A DNA stretch of 64,000 bases. Origin: Pseudomonadota bacterium. GTDB lineage: Bacteria; Cyanobacteriota; Vampirovibrionia; Obscuribacterales; Obscuribacteraceae. Within the stretch, counting starts at the first letter, position 1, and every line of letters begins with the position of its first letter. This document shows positions 61,135-64,000 of the stretch, piece by piece. Location of the stretch: positions 92,006 to 156,005 of the forward strand of contig JAJPGY010000005.1 in assembly GCA_021325555.1 (NCBI GenBank), given 5' to 3'. Below the pieces are notes generated by a model that did not search any database, was not told where the DNA came from, and saw only the letters and a list, made by a program, of their open reading frames with translations. Made by a program: the position numbers and the translations under genes.

Positions 61135-61962
61135 GTGAGGCAGAAACATCGAGCTGGGTTCGTAACGGCCGCGATCGCCATGGCCATCTGCCTGTGCGGT
61201 TCTGCGTTCCTCGGTGCGCAGCCCGCCGGCGCCGAGGTGCTCTTTGGCGGTGTGCAGCACTCGGATTACCTGCAGCCACCGCCGCCGGCGACGCCGCAGG
61301 CCGCTCAGCCGTTTGCGCCTCAAGCCCAGGCACCCCGGCCGATGGTGCCGCGAATCGAGTGGTTCCGGATCCCGCCATGGATGGCCGGAAAATGGCACAA
61401 GCAGGGCGATCTCACCGTGAGCGTGACTGACCTGCGCAACGGCATGTCGCAGAACGTCCGGGAGTGGAAGGACAACGAGATGACCGTTACCTGGGGGATG
61501 CTGGCGGACAGGGCGGGCAACATCTGGCATGCCAATCTGCTGCCGTTCGAACGGGACGGATTTGCCTCCGGACTAGAGGCTCGCTTCTTAACCATCGCGA
61601 TGAAGTGCGAGGTGAGCAATCAGAATGAGGTCGTAACGCGGACGACCTATCACATTACCCAAACGAGGCCGGGCTCCAACCAGGCGGTCAATCAATTTCT
61701 GCAGGAATCGATCAACCATTTCACGCCGCTGCCGAACGGTAGCGTCCAGAACCAGAGCTCGAATCGCGATTTTGACATGAGCGGATCGCCCACACAGCAG
61801 GGCACGCTTATCAGCACGTTTCAGAAAATTGGTCCTTTCGTCCCGCAAACATCCATGAACGGCATGGATCTCGTTCCCTCGTTGAATCAGTATCTTGGCG
61901 CCAACGGCATGCCGGACCTGATGATCATCAGGGAGCCTTCTCCGGCGTACGCACCCTACTGA
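61135..61962 (+). CDS. Secreted protein of unknown function
   Basis: About 275 residues from the GTG at 61135, giving a signal peptide (HRAGFVTAAIAMAICLCG, cleavage near PAGA). A Pro/Ala/Gln-rich linker follows, then a domain with PWMAGKWHKQGDLTVSVTDL and NEMTVTWGMLADRAGNIWH. The open frame begins at 61051 but the extra residues disturb the signal. No known family; probably periplasmic or surface-exposed. Confidence 0.7.
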   Translation: MRQKHRAGFVTAAIAMAICLCGSAFLGAQPAGAEVLFGGVQHSDYLQPPPPATPQAAQPFAPQAQAPRPMVPRIEWFRIPPWMAGKWHKQGDLTVSVTDLRNGMSQNVREWKDNEMTVTWGMLADRAGNIWHANLLPFERDGFASGLEARFLTIAMKCEVSNQNEVVTRTTYHITQTRPGSNQAVNQFLQESINHFTPLPNGSVQNQSSNRDFDMSGSPTQQGTLISTFQKIGPFVPQTSMNGMDLVPSLNQYLGANGMPDLMIIREPSPAYAPY

Positions 61963-62015
61963 CCGCTCCTGCTCCGGGGCTTTTCGGATCAGCACTGACA
62001 CAGGTTTCGTCGACG

Positions 62016-62912
62016 ATGACAAAGAACCCGCAACCGCCCCGCTCATGGCTTGCCGTGGAGTTCGAGGTCGGCGCGCGGCAGGAGGATCTCGCCTCCAGCG
62101 TCATGATCCACCAGGGGGCCCGGGGCTGCGAGATCAAGCCGCTGGAAGGGGACCGGATCCTCGTGCATGCCGTGTTCGACCTGCCCGAGGCGAGCGAGGA
62201 GCATGTTGGCGATCTCAAAGCCTGCTTGGAAGAATACGGCCTTGGGGCGTCCTTGAGCTCCTTGCGGATCAAGACGGTGGTCGAGGATGACTGGCTTGCC
62301 CAGTGGAAACAGGGGTTCGAGCCCTTCGTCATCGGGGATGGGCTTCTCATCTGCCCGCCCTGGCGTCGCGATGACCTTTCGCCCGACGCCGTTGCCGGCA
62401 GAGCCGTCATTCTCATTGAGCCGGGCATGGCTTTCGGCACGGGGCTGCACGCAACGACGAGATACTGCCTGCGCGCGCTGCAACGATTTCCGACAGCGGC
62501 TCGGGTGCTGGATGTCGGCACCGGCAGCGGAATCCTGGCGATCGCTGCAGCCAAGCTGAAAAGCGAAATCGCGGTCGACGCAATCGACAACGATCGGAAT
62601 GCGCTGACGGTGGCGCAGGAAAACGTCGAGCTGAACTGCGTCGACGATCGTGTTCACCTGTTGCTCGGCACGACGGATGCTGTTCTCGGTAAGCAATACG
62701 ACCTTTTGCTGTCCAACCTCACCTGCGAGGATATTGTGGCTCTGCTGCCTCACTACCTGCAGCTGACCGCCACCGGCGGGCTGATCGTCTGCGCCGGCAT
62801 CCTTCTGGAGCGCTTGCCGTTGCTGGAGGGGGCGCTCGAGGGGCAGCCTCTGACCGTGATTGATAAGGAGATCGACGGCCACTGGATTGGCATGGCGCTG
62901 CGCCGGGATTGA
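62016..62912 (+). CDS. prmA: Ribosomal protein L11 methyltransferase
   Basis: 298 residues. It trimethylates L11 using S-adenosylmethionine. Signatures: DDWLAQWKQGFEPFVIGD, IEPGMAFGTGLHATTRYCL, the SAM loop VLDVGTGSGILAIAAAKL, and LLLSNLTCEDIVALLP in the place of the usual NILA motif. Length and domain order are normal. It immediately precedes the tmRNA gene. Confidence 0.95.
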   Translation: MTKNPQPPRSWLAVEFEVGARQEDLASSVMIHQGARGCEIKPLEGDRILVHAVFDLPEASEEHVGDLKACLEEYGLGASLSSLRIKTVVEDDWLAQWKQGFEPFVIGDGLLICPPWRRDDLSPDAVAGRAVILIEPGMAFGTGLHATTRYCLRALQRFPTAARVLDVGTGSGILAIAAAKLKSEIAVDAIDNDRNALTVAQENVELNCVDDRVHLLLGTTDAVLGKQYDLLLSNLTCEDIVALLPHYLQLTATGGLIVCAGILLERLPLLEGALEGQPLTVIDKEIDGHWIGMALRRD

Positions 62913-62995
62913 TCCCGGGCCGGCAGCCGCCGCGCTCGATGGGGGAACCCATTGCGGTCCCGGGCGTCATGGATCGCGGGAGATCCTGCCAATCC

Positions 62996-63004
62996 TGGTA
63001 TAAT
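62996..63004 (+). promoter_or_regulatory. Extended -10 promoter element upstream of tmRNA
   Basis: TGGTATAAT is a perfect extended -10 (TGn-TATAAT). There is no good -35 hexamer seventeen bases upstream. Transcription would begin near 63011, giving a leader of about 60 nt that would be removed in maturation. Confidence 0.6.
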
Positions 63005-63071
63005 GAGAAATCCGGGGTGATTCCCGGGCGCGAAACCTGAAAATTCAGACTTCTGCCAGCTCCAAACCTAT

Positions 63072-63467
63072 GGGGGCGTTTAGATTCGACAGGGATGTCG
63101 GGTTACAGGTTGCAGGTCGAGGTTGTTCGGGACCTCGTTAAACACCGGGCAAAACAAACAAATGCCAACGTTATTCACGTTGACTTCTCCGCGAAGCGCG
63201 CTCTGCGCGCCGTTGCCTAACTAGACCTTAGGTGCGGAACTCGCTAGTGTCTTGGCTACCCGATGCTAGTGGGTCAACCATGGTGGCTGCCGCCGGGCAA
63301 AGTTAGCGGTTGCTAGCCCGGTCCAAGACATAATCGCGAACCCGGGTGGCCGTGCAGGCCGGGTCCAGCGGGCTCGCAAGGGCGACTGGACAAATGCTGT
63401 ACTAAACTTGTAGGAGCCTGTAGGTCAGCATCTTTGGACGCGAGTGCGATTCTCGCCGCCTCCACCA
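63072..63467 (+). ncRNA. ssrA: Transfer-messenger RNA (tmRNA)
   Basis: The 5' end GGGGGCG pairs with CGCCTCC just before the 3' ACCA, forming the tRNA-like acceptor, and TTAGATTCGAC and the T-arm GTGCGATTCTCGCC are typical. The resume codon is GCA at 63149; the tag of 23 residues begins AKQTNAN and ends ALRAVA with TAA at 63218-63220. It is one-piece tmRNA with CCA encoded. It rescues stalled ribosomes with SmpB. Confidence 0.96.
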
Positions 63468-63688
63468 TTTACTTTTCAGACAGGGGTCAAAGCATCATCG
63501 GTCCACGCTTTGGAGCATTCTCAATAAGGGGAATGTGCGCAAGTGTGGCCCCTTTTGCGGCCCGTCAAAATATTTTTGGGAACCGAAATCACCCGGTTTC
63601 CGTTCGGAGTTTTGGGTGACTGGTGATTCCACCATTGTGGTCAAAACGGACGCGAAGCATGCTGTGCCTGGACCTTTGAGCGAGATCC

Positions 63689-63790
63689 GGATGCGGATTC
63701 TCACGCCAAGAGGCCGCCGATTCTCAGGTCAAGGGGCCACCTTTCTCAGTGGTGGGCCACCATTCTCGGCGGCTGGGCCACCGCCCTCGG
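63689..63790. repeat. Short tandem repeats of an IS21-type end
   Basis: Four to five imperfect units of 20-23 bp share a core GGnCnnCC followed by TTCTC or CCTC (TTCTC at 63698, 63721, 63743 and 63763; CCCTC at 63784). Such repeated blocks upstream of the transposase gene are typical transposase-binding ends of IS21 elements. The rest of 63468-63915 shows no gene. Confidence 0.55.
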
Positions 63791-63915
63791 CTGAGGCGGC
63801 ATTAGTCTGATAACTTTGCGGAAAAGGTAGCGTGCGCTGGAATTCTCTTGTTCTGGCACTCTAAAGGTTGCTTTTACCTAGAAAGGGGTGCCGGGTGTCC
63901 AGGAGAAAGGTGTCC

Positions 63916-64000
63916 ATGCACACGCTGTCAGAGATTGTACGTCTTTCGGCTCAAGGTTTGTCAGATCGACAAATCGCCAGAGCCGTAGGGCTTTCGCGAA
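63916..64000 (+). mobile_element. IS21-family transposase (IstA-like), N-terminal part
   Basis: ATG with AGGAGA before it opens a frame MHTLSEIVRLSAQGLSDRQI followed by ARAVGLSR, the N-terminal helix-turn-helix of IS21 transposases. It runs off the window. The AAA+ helper IstB would be expected downstream. The insertion lies about 450 bp after tmRNA, a common landing zone. Confidence 0.8.

Noticed and set aside
1..64000. CRISPR arrays, tRNA or rRNA genes
   Set aside because: No regularly spaced repeats and no tRNA cloverleaf were seen apart from the tRNA-like part of tmRNA.

Overview
The window is a GC-rich bacterial chromosome segment. It reads as a facultatively anaerobic, nitrate-respiring bacterium with c-type cytochromes, a cytochrome b/Rieske module, mixed fermentation and several radical SAM enzymes. 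Many kinesin-light-chain-type TPR proteins, an S-layer-homology protein and a small secreted RRQEQRD-type protein make me lean, weakly, towards a non-photosynthetic relative of the cyanobacteria (Melainabacteria/Obscuribacterales-like). No 16S or ribosomal protein operon is present to confirm this.

Layout. (1) 1-6.1 kb: a small membrane protein, a damaged TPR gene, a quinol-dependent nitric oxide reductase (norZ), a TPR protein and an AmrS-type radical SAM enzyme. (2) 6.4-19.5 kb: acyl-CoA dehydrogenase, then a long operon of DUF1858-NnrS-DUF1858, dihaem cytochrome c, narG, narH, narJ, a narI-Rieske fusion, full-length cytochrome b and a monohaem cytochrome with a calcium-type loop. (3) 19.5-25.4 kb (minus strand): SLAC1/TehA-type transporter, an unknown exported protein, SPASM radical SAM, CMD-family protein and a B12-binding radical SAM. 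(4) 25.5-38.2 kb: universal stress proteins, an HxlR regulator, tryptophanase, a second B12-type radical SAM, PEP synthase, TPR proteins and a histidine-kinase-like protein lacking the phosphoacceptor His. (5) 38.2-43.4 kb: a scar of ftsH, IS256 and IS66 remnants, then an AT-richer island with an SLH protein and a HEAT-repeat protein. (6) 43.6-53.4 kb: tyrosine phenol-lyase, a hemY/hemG pseudogene, a zinc-ribbon protein, a NarL/LuxR response regulator divergent from a globin-coupled histidine kinase, and GNAT acetyltransferase-phosphoketolase-acetate kinase. (7) 53.3-64 kb: EF-hand protein, small secreted and membrane proteins, periplasmic beta-carbonic anhydrase, CHAP/NlpC-like protein, SGNH-like protein, glycosyltransferase, prmA, tmRNA and the left end of an IS21-family element.

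The most interesting signal is regulatory. An 18-bp dyad, ATCATCC-N4-GGATGAT, recurs about ten times, always between genes and usually 60-160 bp before a start codon. It precedes the acyl-CoA dehydrogenase, the nar operon, a radical SAM gene, the HxlR regulator, tryptophanase, PEP synthase, stress proteins, tyrosine phenol-lyase and the zinc-ribbon protein. With the haem-globin sensor kinase and LuxR-type response regulator encoded here, this looks like a DosR/DevR-like oxygen or NO regulon that joins nitrate/NO respiration to amino-acid lyases, PEP synthesis and stress proteins. The binding protein is inferred, not shown. The second strong signal is architectural: nitrate reductase whose NarI subunit carries a Tat-type segment and a Rieske domain, in one operon with cytochrome b and cytochromes c, suggesting a nitrate reductase physically joined to a bc-type complex.
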